A DNA stretch of 64,000 bases from Alphaproteobacteria bacterium (GCA_017308375.1 JAFKEW010000047.1:1-64000), one strand, 5' to 3'. Positions 7,953 to 17,886 are shown, counted from the stretch's first letter. Made by a program: numbers and translations. The notes: a model not told the origin generated them from the sequence alone.

Positions 7953-9752
7953 ATGAAGCCGCGGCGCGCTGTGTTTTTCGCCTTTTTGCTGCTGATCGTA
8001 CCAGCCACACCGCTTTTCGCGGCGCCGTCGCCGGTTCTGGCGCAATTGCTCAAGGATTATGACGAAGCCAATCTTCGCCTGCATCCCAGTACCGCGTTGT
8101 GGCGGGGCGATACGCGCTATCTCGACCGCTATGAAGACGATCTGACCGCGGCCTATCTGGTGGATGCACGCAAGAACAACGCGGATTTCAAAACCCGTCT
8201 GAACGCGATCAAACGCGCAACGCTCGATGCGGAGGACCAGCTTTCCTACGACATTTTCGCCTGGCAGCTTGACGATGACGCAAGGCTGCTGGCGCCCGGC
8301 ATCGCTGAACATTTTCAGATGCTCCCGATCGACCAGTTCAATGGCGCACAGGTGCGCTTCCCGACCGAAATGGAATGGCGCGGGAAATTTCCCTTCCGCA
8401 CCGCGGCCGATTACGAAAAGGCCGCGTACCGGATGAAGGGCTTCGCCCACTGGATCGATACGGCCATTGCGCGCATGCGCGAAGGCATGGCCGAAGGCAT
8501 CACCCAGCCGCGCGTGATCGTCGAGCGCATGATCCCGCAAGCAGAAGAACAGGCAAACGAGACGGTAGAAGGCAGCGTGTTCTACGCCGCCATCCGCAAC
8601 ATGCCCGCGAACATCACAGGCGAGACGCGCACCCGGCTGGCGAACGAGTATCGCGACGTGATCGCGGGCGCCGTCATTCCCGCCTACCGCCGGCTGGCCA
8701 TTTTTCTGAAGACCGAATATCTGCCAAAGGCGCGCACCAGTGCCGGTCTGAGCCAGATGCCGGGCGGGAAAGAGATGTATCTCGCCCTTGTCCGCCATCA
8801 CACCACCCTCACCCGCACGCCGGAGGAAATTCACGCCCTTGGTCTTGCGGACGTTGCGCGTATCCGCGGCGAGATGGAGCGGGTGAAGACCGAGACCGGC
8901 TTCAAAGGCACCCTGGCGCAATTTGCGGATTATCTGCGTCATGATCCGCGTTTCAAATTCCAGAATCGTGACGCGATGATGGCGGCCTATCAGGATGTGA
9001 AGGTGCGGATTGCCAAAGGCCTGCCGCGCCTGTTCGGCCACCTGCCCAAAGCACCTTACGAGATCGCCTTCTTTCAACCCTTCGTGGCCCCGACACAGGC
9101 CGCCGCCGATTACGAGCAGCCGAGCGCCGATGGCGCACGCGTCGCGGTGTTCCACATCAATGCCTATGACCTGCCATCGCGGCCGACTTACACAACCGAG
9201 GCGCTTTCCCTGCATGAATCGATGCCGGGCCATCATTTGCAGCTCGCCCTGCAGCAGGAGAATACGGCGCTGCCCGATTTTCGCCGTTTCGATGGCCCGA
9301 ATGCCTTTGTCGAAGGCTGGGGCCTTTACGCGGAGTCGCTGGGGCGTGAACTCGGCCTCTATACCGACCCCTATCAATATTTCGGCATGCTGTCGTTCGA
9401 TGCCTGGCGGGCCTGCCGCCTGGTGGTGGATACCGGCATGCACTGGCAGGGCTGGAGCGAAGACCAGGCCATCACATATATGCTGAACAACACGGCACTG
9501 ACCCGAACCGACATCGTGGCCGAGGTCGAACGCTATATCGCCTATCCGGCGCAGGCGCTCGCCTACAAATCAGGCCAGATCGCCTTCCTCGCCCTGCGCA
9601 AAAAGGCCGAACAGGCGCTGGGCAAGGATTTCGACATCCGGGCCTTTCACGATGCACTGCTGGCGGAAGGCGCGATGCCACTTACGATCGAAAATGCACG
9701 AATGGATATGTGGATCGCCGCACAGCAGAATGCGCACGAAAGGCCAAACTGA
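7953..9752 (+). CDS. DUF885 family exported protein (metallopeptidase-like)
   Basis: A 599-residue protein with a clear signal peptide (hydrophobic core FFAFLLLIVPATPLF) ending near residue 23. The DUF885 hallmarks are LHESMPGHHLQ, an HExxxGHH metal-site-like motif, and FVEGWGLYAESLG downstream of it. These resemble metallopeptidase active sites, but the family's substrate is largely undefined. I choose the ATG at 7953, which has GGAGG at -11 to -7 and places the signal peptide at the terminus. It lies between the I42-like inhibitor gene and mcd. Confidence 0.87.
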   Translation: MKPRRAVFFAFLLLIVPATPLFAAPSPVLAQLLKDYDEANLRLHPSTALWRGDTRYLDRYEDDLTAAYLVDARKNNADFKTRLNAIKRATLDAEDQLSYDIFAWQLDDDARLLAPGIAEHFQMLPIDQFNGAQVRFPTEMEWRGKFPFRTAADYEKAAYRMKGFAHWIDTAIARMREGMAEGITQPRVIVERMIPQAEEQANETVEGSVFYAAIRNMPANITGETRTRLANEYRDVIAGAVIPAYRRLAIFLKTEYLPKARTSAGLSQMPGGKEMYLALVRHHTTLTRTPEEIHALGLADVARIRGEMERVKTETGFKGTLAQFADYLRHDPRFKFQNRDAMMAAYQDVKVRIAKGLPRLFGHLPKAPYEIAFFQPFVAPTQAAADYEQPSADGARVAVFHINAYDLPSRPTYTTEALSLHESMPGHHLQLALQQENTALPDFRRFDGPNAFVEGWGLYAESLGRELGLYTDPYQYFGMLSFDAWRACRLVVDTGMHWQGWSEDQAITYMLNNTALTRTDIVAEVERYIAYPAQALAYKSGQIAFLALRKKAEQALGKDFDIRAFHDALLAEGAMPLTIENARMDMWIAAQQNAHERPN

Positions 9753-9855
9753 AGCCGATGTCTTCTGAAAGGGACGAAAGCGTCAGCCTGCCATGGTGCG
9801 CTGCGGCAATGTCTGAGATAAGTTTGACGCCAGTGAAATTGGAACCGTTTTAACC

Positions 9856-11529
9856 ATGACCAGCAACACACCCATTGTGCCCCATCTGCTCGACCGCTGC
9901 GACGAAGCCGTCGCCTCCGCCGAAACTTTGCTCGACACCGCGAAGAAGGCGGTCGCCGCCCGCGTCAGCGAGAATGGTGCGGTTTCTTCCGCGCGTGTCG
10001 ATGCCGAGCAGCGGGCCACCCACGGCTTTGCCTGGTATGCGACCTACGTCGAAGCGCTGCGCCAGATGGCGCGCTGGGCCCACGCGCTGGACGGCGAAGG
10101 CAAGTTTGGCACCCTGGAACAGCTGATCCTGCAGGCGGCGTTCGGCGAATACCTGGCCCAATTGGCCGGCGGTGTTGCCATGAGCCAGGGCGAAATCGCG
10201 CGGCCCTACAATCTCGGCCTGACGAACGAGGCGATCGGCACCTTCTGGACACCGGTGGTGGATGAACTGGTTCAGGCCGGTACGCGACAGGACGTTCGCA
10301 CCGGAATCGCCGATCATCTGGCACGGCACGACGGTGCGATCCACTACGGCGCCCCCGGTCTCGACGACACCATGGTGATGATCCGGGAACAGTTTTTCCG
10401 CTTCGCCCAGGACAAGGTGCGGCCCTTCGCACATGAATGGCACCTGAAAGACGAACTGATTCCGCTCGACGTGATTTCCGAATTGTCGGCGCTGGGCGTG
10501 TTCGGCCTGACGATTCCGGAGCAGTTTGGTGGCGCCGGTCTTTCCAAGACCGCGATGTGCGTGGTTTCGGAAGAATTGAGCCGCGGCTATATCGGCGTCG
10601 GCTCCCTCGCGACGCGATCCGAAATCGCGGCCGAACTGATTCTGGGCGGCGGCACGAAAGAGCAACGCGAGCATTGGCTGCCGAAAATCGCCAGCGGGGA
10701 AATCCTGCCCACCGCCGTGTTCACCGAGCCCTCCGGCGGTTCGGACGTGGCGGCATTGCGCACGCGCGCGGTTCGCGAAGGCGATGTCTATAAAATCTAT
10801 GGCAACAAGACCTGGATTACCCATGCGGCCCGTGCCGACATGATGACGCTTCTGGTCCGCACCAATCCGGATGTGCCGGGCTATCGCGGGCTGTCGATGT
10901 TCCTAGCTGAGAAGCCGCGTGGCACCACCAGTGACCCATTCCCGGCTGCCGGCATGCGCGGCGGGGAAATCGGCGTGCTCGGCTATCGCGGCATGAAGGA
11001 ATACGAAATCGGCTTTGACGGGTTTGCGGTGTCGGCCGCTTCGCTGCTCGGCGGGCAGGAGGGCCAGGGCTTCAAGCAATTGATGCAGACCTTCGAAAGC
11101 GCACGCATCCAGACCGCGGCGCGTGCCGTGGGCGTGGCGATGGCGGCGCTCGACCTCGGCCTGCGCTATGCGCTGGAGCGTACGCAATTCGGCAAACCGC
11201 TGATCGCGTTCCCGCGGGTGAGCGACAAGCTAGCCCTGATGGTGGTGGAGATCGCGATTGCGCGGCAGATCGCCTATCACGCCGCGCGCGAGAAGGACGA
11301 GGGGCGGCGCTGCGATCTGGAAGCCGGCATGGCGAAGCTGCTGGCGGCGCGCGTGGCCTGGGCCTGCGCCGACAACGCGGTGCAGATCCATGGCGGCAAT
11401 GGCTTTGCACTGGAATACCCGATCAGCCGCGTGCTGTGCGATGCGCGCATCCTGAACATCTTCGAAGGTGCCGCCGAAATTCAGGCGCAGGTGATTGCGC
11501 GGCGCCTGCTTGACGAACGCGGCAACTGA
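9856..11529 (+). CDS. mcd: (2S)-methylsuccinyl-CoA dehydrogenase
   Basis: A 557-residue acyl-CoA dehydrogenase with an extra N-terminal domain of roughly 170 residues before the standard fold, the layout of Mcd in the EMC pathway. It oxidises (2S)-methylsuccinyl-CoA to mesaconyl-CoA with FAD. Dehydrogenase signatures include FTEPSGGSDVAAL, GNKTWITHAARAD and the C-terminal QIHGGNGFALEYP. A general acyl-CoA dehydrogenase would be near 380 residues. Its proximity to ccr and ecm strengthens the call. hisE follows after three bases. Confidence 0.87.
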   Translation: MTSNTPIVPHLLDRCDEAVASAETLLDTAKKAVAARVSENGAVSSARVDAEQRATHGFAWYATYVEALRQMARWAHALDGEGKFGTLEQLILQAAFGEYLAQLAGGVAMSQGEIARPYNLGLTNEAIGTFWTPVVDELVQAGTRQDVRTGIADHLARHDGAIHYGAPGLDDTMVMIREQFFRFAQDKVRPFAHEWHLKDELIPLDVISELSALGVFGLTIPEQFGGAGLSKTAMCVVSEELSRGYIGVGSLATRSEIAAELILGGGTKEQREHWLPKIASGEILPTAVFTEPSGGSDVAALRTRAVREGDVYKIYGNKTWITHAARADMMTLLVRTNPDVPGYRGLSMFLAEKPRGTTSDPFPAAGMRGGEIGVLGYRGMKEYEIGFDGFAVSAASLLGGQEGQGFKQLMQTFESARIQTAARAVGVAMAALDLGLRYALERTQFGKPLIAFPRVSDKLALMVVEIAIARQIAYHAAREKDEGRRCDLEAGMAKLLAARVAWACADNAVQIHGGNGFALEYPISRVLCDARILNIFEGAAEIQAQVIARRLLDERGN

Positions 11530-11532
11530 GCC

Positions 11533-11856
11533 ATGGCCGAGCCACACCCGATCGACCGCCTGTTCGCGCTGATCGCCGCCCGCAAGGGGGCCGATCCGCA
11601 ATCCTCCTATACCGCCCAGCTGTTGCAGAAGGGTGTGGCGCACTGTGCCAAGAAACTGGGCGAAGAAGCGGTGGAGACAGCGCTGGCCGCGGTTTCAGGG
11701 GACAGGGGGGCGATCACGGCGGAATCCGCCGACCTTCTCTACCACCTGCTGGTGACGTGGGCGGCGACGGGGGTGACACCGGCGGAGGTTTATGCGGCGC
11801 TGGAGGCGCGGGAGGGCCGCTCCGGTCTTGCCGAAAAGGCAGCGCGCAAATCCTGA
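11533..11856 (+). CDS. hisE: phosphoribosyl-ATP pyrophosphatase
   Basis: A 107-residue member of the MazG-like all-alpha NTP pyrophosphatase fold that hydrolyses phosphoribosyl-ATP to phosphoribosyl-AMP, the second step of histidine biosynthesis. KLGEEAVETALAA and ESADLLYHLLV carry the metal-binding Glu and Asp residues of the family. It is separated from mcd by only three bases and is probably co-transcribed with it. No other his gene is in the window, so hisE is apart from the rest of its pathway. Confidence 0.92.
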   Translation: MAEPHPIDRLFALIAARKGADPQSSYTAQLLQKGVAHCAKKLGEEAVETALAAVSGDRGAITAESADLLYHLLVTWAATGVTPAEVYAALEAREGRSGLAEKAARKS

Positions 11857-11875
11857 AAAAGTCCGCTTTTGTACA

Positions 11876-11898
11876 AAACCAGAACGAAATTCCGGTTT
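11876..11898 (-). terminator. terminator between hisE and the XRE gene
   Basis: AAACCAGAA (11876-11884) and TTCCGGTTT (11890-11898) can form a 9-bp stem around a 5-base loop. On the minus-strand transcript the single mismatch becomes a G-U wobble and the stem ends in a TTTTG tract. It fits a terminator of the XRE gene and the long operon above it. Confidence 0.5.
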
Positions 11899-11914
11899 AG
11901 GCTGGAAGGCAGGC

Positions 11915-12340
11915 TCAGCCCTGCTGCGGTTCGCCTTCCGCGGAATCGGCCATGCTTTTGACCAGTTCCAGAACGCGCTTGCGCACACGGGCATCCTTGA
12001 TGCGCATGAAGGCCAGGCTCAATTGCAGCCCTTCACCGCTGGAGACGAATTCCATCACCGGCGGCGCTGACGATTCCTCAGCAAAGCCCTGTCGGGCATT
12101 TGAAAGCTGGTCCTGAACGTCCTGAAAAAAATAGGGCACCTCGACATTCAGGATATGTGCAATGCGAAAAAGGCGCCCGGCACCGATGCGATTAACGCCC
12201 TTCTCGTATTTCTGAACTTGCTGAAAGGTAAGGCCGAGAAGCTCTCCCAGCTTTTCCTGGCTCATGCCCACAAGCATGCGGCGCAGGCGGACACGGTTAC
12301 CGACTTGGGCGTCAATAGGATCTGCTTGTTTTCTGGGCAC
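11915..12340 (-). CDS. XRE-family helix-turn-helix regulator
   Basis: A 141-residue regulator with an HTH_3 domain at about residues 14-68 (RVRLRRMLVGMSQEKLGELLG, then FQQVQKYEKGVNRIG) and a C-terminal helical part. It is the last gene of the long minus-strand operon, about 100 bases below lnt. An HTH gene of this type after lnt is a common alphaproteobacterial arrangement. The start is a GTG. Its targets cannot be read from the sequence. It is far too short to be a RamB/PccR-type regulator of the EMC genes. Confidence 0.87.
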   Translation of the reverse strand: MPRKQADPIDAQVGNRVRLRRMLVGMSQEKLGELLGLTFQQVQKYEKGVNRIGAGRLFRIAHILNVEVPYFFQDVQDQLSNARQGFAEESSAPPVMEFVSSGEGLQLSLAFMRIKDARVRKRVLELVKSMADSAEGEPQQG

Positions 12341-12443
12341 GGGCCAAAACGCGATTTGATTTCACGAACGGGACCATAAGCAGGTTCCAGCCGGAACGGA
12401 AAGAATTATTTCAAGACGCTTAGGTTTCTTAGCAAGATCGCGA

Positions 12444-14036
12444 TCATTTTTTGGACAACCACCATCCCGCAAACGTAGCCGATACAACCAGCATGGCTGC
12501 GAAATAAAGATCGCCATAGATCGCATACGGCGTCGGTGCACGCGCAACGGGTAATTTGGCATTGATCACGCCGGTTTGATCGAGTGCGAGCGAGGCTTCC
12601 ACCCGGCCATAAGAATCGATGACGGCAGAAATGCCTGTACCGGCCGCGCGGATCACCGGCAGACCTTCTTCAATCGCGCGCATGCGTGCGATCAGGAAGT
12701 GCTGATGTGGCCCGCTCCAGGTGCCGAACCACGAATCGTTGGTGACGTTGATAAGCCAGTCGGGACGCACATTTCCGACAACAGCATCGGGAAAAATAAT
12801 CTCATAACAGATCAGCGGGCCGGCATCGGGCGCGCCCGGTATGGACAATGTTCTGGGGCCATGACCGGACGAGAATCCACCCGGTGAATCCACCAGCTTG
12901 TCGATGCCAAGCGCATGAAAGAATGACTCAAGCGGCAGATATTCCCCGAATGGCACAAGATGAAATTTGTCGTAGATGCCATCGACGCGCGCGCCCGGTC
13001 CAAAAACGAAAAAGCTGTTGAAAAAACGCCGCCGCCCCTGCTGATCGATTGTCATTCGCGCGGCGCCGGTCAGCAGCACGCGATTGTTGCCGGTTATCGC
13101 CGCGACATCTGCCAGCGCAGCCGGCGTGCGCATCAAAAGAAAGGGCGGCGCCGATTCCGGCCAGATGATATGCGTCGGTGGCGGCCCATCCGGTTTCAAA
13201 CTCAAGTCCACAAGCCGCCGCCAGTTGCGCGCGGTGAATGCGGGATCGAATTTTTCCCGCTCCGGAATATTGGGCTGCACGATCCGTAGGCGGACATTCG
13301 GCACATGCTCCGCCGCGTCGCCGGCAAGGCGCAGCCCGCCCCAAAGCGCGATCAAGCCGAACAGAACGACCATGCACCCCGGCAGCAGATAGGCGCGCGG
13401 GCGGTCGCGCGCGAACAATTCCGCCAGCGATGCACCGAGCAGGATAGTCAATAGCGTGAGACCATAGGACCCCACGACAGCGGCGCTTTGCATCACCCCC
13501 GGCACCGCACCCCAGCCATAGGCGGCAAGGTTCCAGGGAAAGCCGGTCAACACATGGCCGCGCAACCATTCGCCGAGCGCAAGCGTGGCGGTGAGCGCCA
13601 ATATGCGTGGCGATCCCCGCTGCCAAAGACCGAGCGCAGCCGCACAAGCCAAAGCCGGAAACAATGCCAGCCCGCCCGGCAACAGGATCAGCACAAACGG
13701 AATCTGCCAGGCGTGCGCCGCCGCATCGACCATGAAGGCATTGCCGATCCAGTAAAGCCCGAACAGGAATTGCCCGAAACCGAAGGCCCAGCCGGCGAGC
13801 GCGAACTTGCGCACCCGCCCGCCCGTATCTGTGAAAGCACCGTCGAGCAGCAGGACCAGCGCGGCATAACCGAAAAGCAGAGCCGGAAAAAATTCGATGG
13901 GCGCGAAGCCAAGCGCCGACAGCACGCCGGCGGCAAAGCCTGCCACCATGCGCTGATATCCGGTAAGGTTGCGCAGCCAGTCGCCCGCGGCCGCCAAACC
14001 GGATCTGGATATCGCGGCTACGGAAACACCGGCCAT
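12444..14036 (-). CDS. lnt: apolipoprotein N-acyltransferase
   Basis: A 530-residue inner-membrane enzyme that adds the third acyl chain to the N-terminal cysteine of lipoproteins. An N-terminal block of about six membrane segments is followed by a periplasmic nitrilase domain carrying the catalytic triad: Glu in IIWPESAPP, Lys in YDKFHLVPFGEYLP and Cys in ICYEIIFP. A final hydrophobic helix ends the chain. Its start lies four bases after the corC stop, so it belongs to the same operon. Confidence 0.94.
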   Translation of the reverse strand: MAGVSVAAISRSGLAAAGDWLRNLTGYQRMVAGFAAGVLSALGFAPIEFFPALLFGYAALVLLLDGAFTDTGGRVRKFALAGWAFGFGQFLFGLYWIGNAFMVDAAAHAWQIPFVLILLPGGLALFPALACAAALGLWQRGSPRILALTATLALGEWLRGHVLTGFPWNLAAYGWGAVPGVMQSAAVVGSYGLTLLTILLGASLAELFARDRPRAYLLPGCMVVLFGLIALWGGLRLAGDAAEHVPNVRLRIVQPNIPEREKFDPAFTARNWRRLVDLSLKPDGPPPTHIIWPESAPPFLLMRTPAALADVAAITGNNRVLLTGAARMTIDQQGRRRFFNSFFVFGPGARVDGIYDKFHLVPFGEYLPLESFFHALGIDKLVDSPGGFSSGHGPRTLSIPGAPDAGPLICYEIIFPDAVVGNVRPDWLINVTNDSWFGTWSGPHQHFLIARMRAIEEGLPVIRAAGTGISAVIDSYGRVEASLALDQTGVINAKLPVARAPTPYAIYGDLYFAAMLVVSATFAGWWLSKK

Positions 14037-14040
14037 CGCG

Positions 14041-14949
14041 TCAACGGTCCGATGGCTTGGATGGTTTCGGCGGGCGGATGCGAAGCCGTTTCACCCGGCG
14101 CGGATCGGCTTCCAGCACTTCGAATTCGTAGCCGGAAGGATGCGGCACGATTTCGCCGCGCTGCGGCAACCGCCCCAGCAGGGACACCACCAGCCCGCCC
14201 AGCGTATCGATCTCCTCATCCCGGTCAGGGAGAGCGAAATCAAGCCCCGTCAGATCGTGGAAATCATCAAGATCCGTGCGCGCATCGGCGATGAAGATGC
14301 CACCGTCCAGCGCGCGCACCTGTTGCTCTTCAACGTCGTGCTCGTCTTCGATCTCGCCCACGATTTCTTCGATCAGGTCTTCGATGGTGACAAGCCCGTC
14401 CGTCCCGCCATATTCGTCGATCACCAGCGCCAGATGAACATGCGTCGCCTGCATCTTGAGCAGGAGTTCGAGCGCCGGCATCGATGGCGGCACGAACAGC
14501 ACGCTGCGTTTCAGTTTGGAGATCGGCATCTCGCGCCAATGGATGGCGCCGCCTTCCTGTGTTTCGATCAGGGCCATGACATCCTTCAGGATCACAAGCC
14601 CGACCGGATCGTCCAGCGTTTCGCGATAAACCGGCAGGCGCGAATGCTGCGCCTCGCGGAACAGGTTCACAAGTTCGATCAGCGCGGTCGATTCTTCCAC
14701 CGCCACGATATCGGCGCGGGGCACCATCACATCGGCCACGCGCAATTCGCCGAAATTGAGCAGGTTGGCGAGCATGTGCCGTTCCTGCGTCGACAGCGCA
14801 GGATTCTCCCGCTCGCTTTCCGCGATCACCTCCTCCAGGCTTTCGCGCATGGCCGTGTTCTGGCCGCCACGCAGGACCAGTGCCAGCCGCTTCAATAGCG
14901 ATGGCGGTTTGTCGTCCGCATTTCCGGCGGCATGTGCGGCATCGGTCAT
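14041..14949 (-). CDS. corC: CorC/HlyC family CBS-domain protein
   Basis: A 302-residue cytoplasmic protein with two CBS repeats (ADVMVPRADIVAVEE, and further on VHLALVIDEYGGTDGLVTIEDLIEEIVGEI) and a C-terminal transporter-associated FAD-like domain. It lacks the DUF21 membrane domain, so it is the short CorC/TlyC form found beside ybeY and lnt, linked in other bacteria to metal or envelope homeostasis. The exact function is unproven. The spacing to ybeY and lnt is only four bases on each side. Confidence 0.88.
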   Translation of the reverse strand: MTDAAHAAGNADDKPPSLLKRLALVLRGGQNTAMRESLEEVIAESERENPALSTQERHMLANLLNFGELRVADVMVPRADIVAVEESTALIELVNLFREAQHSRLPVYRETLDDPVGLVILKDVMALIETQEGGAIHWREMPISKLKRSVLFVPPSMPALELLLKMQATHVHLALVIDEYGGTDGLVTIEDLIEEIVGEIEDEHDVEEQQVRALDGGIFIADARTDLDDFHDLTGLDFALPDRDEEIDTLGGLVVSLLGRLPQRGEIVPHPSGYEFEVLEADPRRVKRLRIRPPKPSKPSDR

Positions 14950-14953
14950 CGAA

Positions 14954-15436
14954 TCAGGCAGCCTTTGCGCCGGTATAGGGATCGGGAATCTTCATAGCGG
15001 CGAGAATCGCAATCTCAAGCGGCTCCATCACGGCAGCATCGGCCTCGGTTTCATGATCGTAACCCAACAGGTGCAAAACGCCATGAATGGCAAGATGCGC
15101 CGCGTGATGCGCGAACGGCTTTTGCGCGGCTTGCGCTTCGGTGGCCGTCACGCCATAGGCGATGGCAATGTCGCCCAGATAATCATCGCCGCCTGCCGCC
15201 GGGAAGGATAGCACGTTGGTTGGCTTCGGCTTGCCGCGGAAGCGCGTATTCAAATCCTTGAGCGCTGTATCACCGGTAAGCAGGATCGTCACTGTGCCGG
15301 CACGGCCGGGCTTGTTGAGCAGGGCCCGCGCCGCGGCGCGCCTGATATGGCCCCGCGGCAGAGCGGCCTTTCGCCAGTCCGGATCGGCAATCACGATTGC
15401 GACACGCTTGGCCGCGGCGGCAAGTGCGTCGCTCAT
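14954..15436 (-). CDS. ybeY: endoribonuclease YbeY
   Basis: A 160-residue metal-dependent endoribonuclease for 16S rRNA 3'-end maturation and ribosome quality control. The signature HLAIHGVLHLLGYDHE gives the three zinc-binding histidines, and FRGKPKPTNVLSFP is the conserved segment before it. The ATG overlaps the phoH stop as ATGA, indicating coupling. The phoH-ybeY order is widespread in bacteria. Confidence 0.95.
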   Translation of the reverse strand: MSDALAAAAKRVAIVIADPDWRKAALPRGHIRRAAARALLNKPGRAGTVTILLTGDTALKDLNTRFRGKPKPTNVLSFPAAGGDDYLGDIAIAYGVTATEAQAAQKPFAHHAAHLAIHGVLHLLGYDHETEADAAVMEPLEIAILAAMKIPDPYTGAKAA

Positions 15437-16443
15437 CGCCGCAACGTCCGCAATGTGCCGGCGGCCTTGCCCGCGTCGTCATAGGCCTTGATGATCCGGC
15501 CGACGAGGGCGTGGCGCACCACATCGGCATCGGAAAACTGCGCAACAGCCATGCCTTCCACGCCGGACAGAATGCGCAGCGCGCCGTTCAGCCCTTCGGC
15601 TTCCGCAGAAGGAAGATCGCTTTGCGATGGATCGCCAGTGACCACCATGCGCGAATCCTCACCCAACCTTGTCAGGAACATCTTCATTTGCGGCGTGGTG
15701 GTGTTCTGCGCTTCATCCAGAATCACGAACGCGCGCGACAGGGTGCGCCCGCGCATGAAGGCGAGCGGCGCCACCTCAATCGTGCCCTGTTCCATCAGCC
15801 GGGCGCATTGTTCGCCCATGACTTCGAACAGCGCATCGTAAAGCGGGCGCAGATAGGGATCGATCTTTTCCCGCAAATCGCCGGGAAGGAAACCCAGCCT
15901 CTCGCCAGCCTCAAGTGCCGGGCGGGACAGGATAATGCGTTCGATCCGCCGTTCATAAAGCAGATGCGCGGCAAAGGCGGCAGCGAGAAAGGTCTTGCCG
16001 GTGCCCGCGGGTCCGATGCCGAACACCAGCGGGTGGCTGCGCATCATGTCGAGATACCGCGCTTGCGCGGGCGAACGGGCGCGAACGGTGCGGCTGGCCG
16101 ATGTCTTGATCGCCGGTGTGCCCAATCCGTTGCCGGGGTTTTCCGCCTTCTCATGCGAGGTGAAGCGGATTTCGGCATCCACCTCCGGCAGGGCGATGGT
16201 TTCACCGGCTTCCATGCGCGCGTAAAGCGCCCGCAGGACCGAAGCTGCCCGCTCGCGGCCATCGGACGGACCTTCAATGCCCACCAGGTTGCCGCGCATC
16301 GCAATGCGCACGCCGAGTTTCTGTTCGATGCGAACGAAATTCTTCTGATGCGCACCGGCAAGGCCAGCCAGTTTCGCATTGTCTGAGAATTCGAGCGTAA
16401 GCTGCGCCCGCGCAGCCGGTTTTTTGTGCGAAGGCGCGCTCAA
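15433..16443 (-). CDS. phoH: PhoH family ATPase
   Basis: A 336-residue P-loop ATPase with an N-terminal KH-like part. Walker A is [11 protein letters not shown] and Walker B is [10 protein letters not shown], both typical of PhoH/YbeZ, the partner of YbeY in RNA metabolism. The frame starts at a TTG that overlaps the miaB stop (TTGA), with ybeY overlapping at the other end. Despite the name, no Pho box is visible and the gene sits inside the housekeeping operon. Confidence 0.92.
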   Translation of the reverse strand: MSAPSHKKPAARAQLTLEFSDNAKLAGLAGAHQKNFVRIEQKLGVRIAMRGNLVGIEGPSDGRERAASVLRALYARMEAGETIALPEVDAEIRFTSHEKAENPGNGLGTPAIKTSASRTVRARSPAQARYLDMMRSHPLVFGIGPAGTGKTFLAAAFAAHLLYERRIERIILSRPALEAGERLGFLPGDLREKIDPYLRPLYDALFEVMGEQCARLMEQGTIEVAPLAFMRGRTLSRAFVILDEAQNTTTPQMKMFLTRLGEDSRMVVTGDPSQSDLPSAEAEGLNGALRILSGVEGMAVAQFSDADVVRHALVGRIIKAYDDAGKAAGTLRTLRR

Positions 16444-17807
16444 CCGGCCAGCGCCCCCTCGCCAGAATGCACGGCGCCCGATACCAGAACGCCGCGCAGG
16501 CTGTTGGGAAGCGCCTGTTCGATGCGCACATCTGCCAGTCTGCCGATCAGATGCGCCGCGCCATCGGCATGAACCGCCTGAAGATAGGGGCTCCGGCCCA
16601 CAGCCTGTCCCGGTTTGCGGCCCGGTTTCTCGAACAGCACCGTCATCGTGCGACCTTCGCAGGACCGTGCAAACTGATCCTGCTGTGTGCGCAGAAGCGC
16701 CTGCAATTCCTGCAGCCGCGCATCCTTTTCATCTTCCGGCACCTGACGGCCCGCACTGGCGGCCGGCGTGCCGGGCCGGGCGCTGTATTTGAACGAGAAA
16801 GCCTGCGCATAGCCCACCGCCCGCACCAGCGCCATCGTCGCGGCGAAATCCTTGTCGGTTTCGCCCGGAAACCCGACAATGAAATCCGACGACAGCGCAA
16901 TGTCGGGCCGCGCCGCACGAATGACGGTGATCAGGCGCAGATAGTCTTCCGCCCGATGCTGGCGGTTCATCGCTTTCAGAATGCGATCGGAACCCGACTG
17001 CACCGGCAGATGCAGATAAGGCATCAATTCGGGGATGCGCCCATGGGCGGCAATCAGATCGTCCGACATGTCGCGCGGATGGCTGGTGGTGTAGCGCAAC
17101 CGCTTAACCCCATCGATTCCGGCCAGATGTTCGATCAGTTGCGCAAGGCGCCAGCGTTCGCCATCCGGCCCAACACCGCTATAGGCATTGACGTTCTGAC
17201 CCAGCAGCGTGATCTCGCGCGCGCCCTTGGCGGCAAGTTGCCGGGCCTCGGCCGCGATCTGTGTTACGGGGCGCGAATATTCGAGGCCGCGCGTATAGGG
17301 CACGACGCAGAAGGTACAGAACTTGTCGCAACCTTCCTGCACGGTCAGGAACGCCGCCGGGCCGGAAACCGCACGTTCTTCCGGCAGCATATCGAATTTC
17401 TCATCCGCCGGGAATTCGGTTTCGAGCGCATGGCCCGCGCCATGATGGATACGCGCGATCATTTCCGGCAGGCGGTGATAGGATTGCGGGCCGACCACCA
17501 TGTCCACGGCGGGCTGACGGGCGATGATCTCCTCACCTTCCGCCTGGGCGACACAGCCGGCGACGGCGATCAGCATCGAACCGCCCTGTTCAACCCGGCC
17601 ATCCTTCAGCTTCTTCAGGCGGCCCAGATCGGAATAGACCTTCTCCGCCGCCTTCTCCCGGATATGGCAGGTGTTGAGGATCACCATGTCGGCATCCTCC
17701 GGCCCGTCGGCCGGCGCATAGCCCAGCGGCGTCAACAGATCCGTCATCCGGGCGGAATCGTAGACGTTCATCTGGCAGCCATAGGTTTTGACGTAGAGCT
17801 TCTTCAT
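16440..17807 (-). CDS. miaB: tRNA-2-methylthio-N6-dimethylallyladenosine synthase
   Basis: A 455-residue radical-SAM methylthiotransferase modifying A37 of tRNAs that read UNN codons. The N-terminal domain supplies the auxiliary cluster cysteines ([24 protein letters not shown]) and the radical-SAM loop is [13 protein letters not shown]-like domain closes the chain. It lies between plsC and phoH; the 3' end overlaps phoH by four bases. Confidence 0.95.
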   Translation of the reverse strand: MKKLYVKTYGCQMNVYDSARMTDLLTPLGYAPADGPEDADMVILNTCHIREKAAEKVYSDLGRLKKLKDGRVEQGGSMLIAVAGCVAQAEGEEIIARQPAVDMVVGPQSYHRLPEMIARIHHGAGHALETEFPADEKFDMLPEERAVSGPAAFLTVQEGCDKFCTFCVVPYTRGLEYSRPVTQIAAEARQLAAKGAREITLLGQNVNAYSGVGPDGERWRLAQLIEHLAGIDGVKRLRYTTSHPRDMSDDLIAAHGRIPELMPYLHLPVQSGSDRILKAMNRQHRAEDYLRLITVIRAARPDIALSSDFIVGFPGETDKDFAATMALVRAVGYAQAFSFKYSARPGTPAASAGRQVPEDEKDARLQELQALLRTQQDQFARSCEGRTMTVLFEKPGRKPGQAVGRSPYLQAVHADGAAHLIGRLADVRIEQALPNSLRGVLVSGAVHSGEGALAG

Positions 17808-17886
17808 CGCCGGGCTCAGGTCCTTGCGGGCGGGTTATGGGCGAAGGCCCACCCGAAGACAAGAAATGTGCGCGGGCCGGGCCGGT

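Noticed and set aside
9824..9853. TTGACG with TTTTAA as a promoter for mcd
   Set aside because: The predicted start would fall inside the mcd start codon region, leaving no leader; the spacing is also 18 bases with a poor -10 box.
11915..12340. XRE protein as the regulator of ecm and ccr
   Set aside because: It lacks the large C-terminal domain of RamB/PccR-type regulators and sits at the end of a housekeeping operon.
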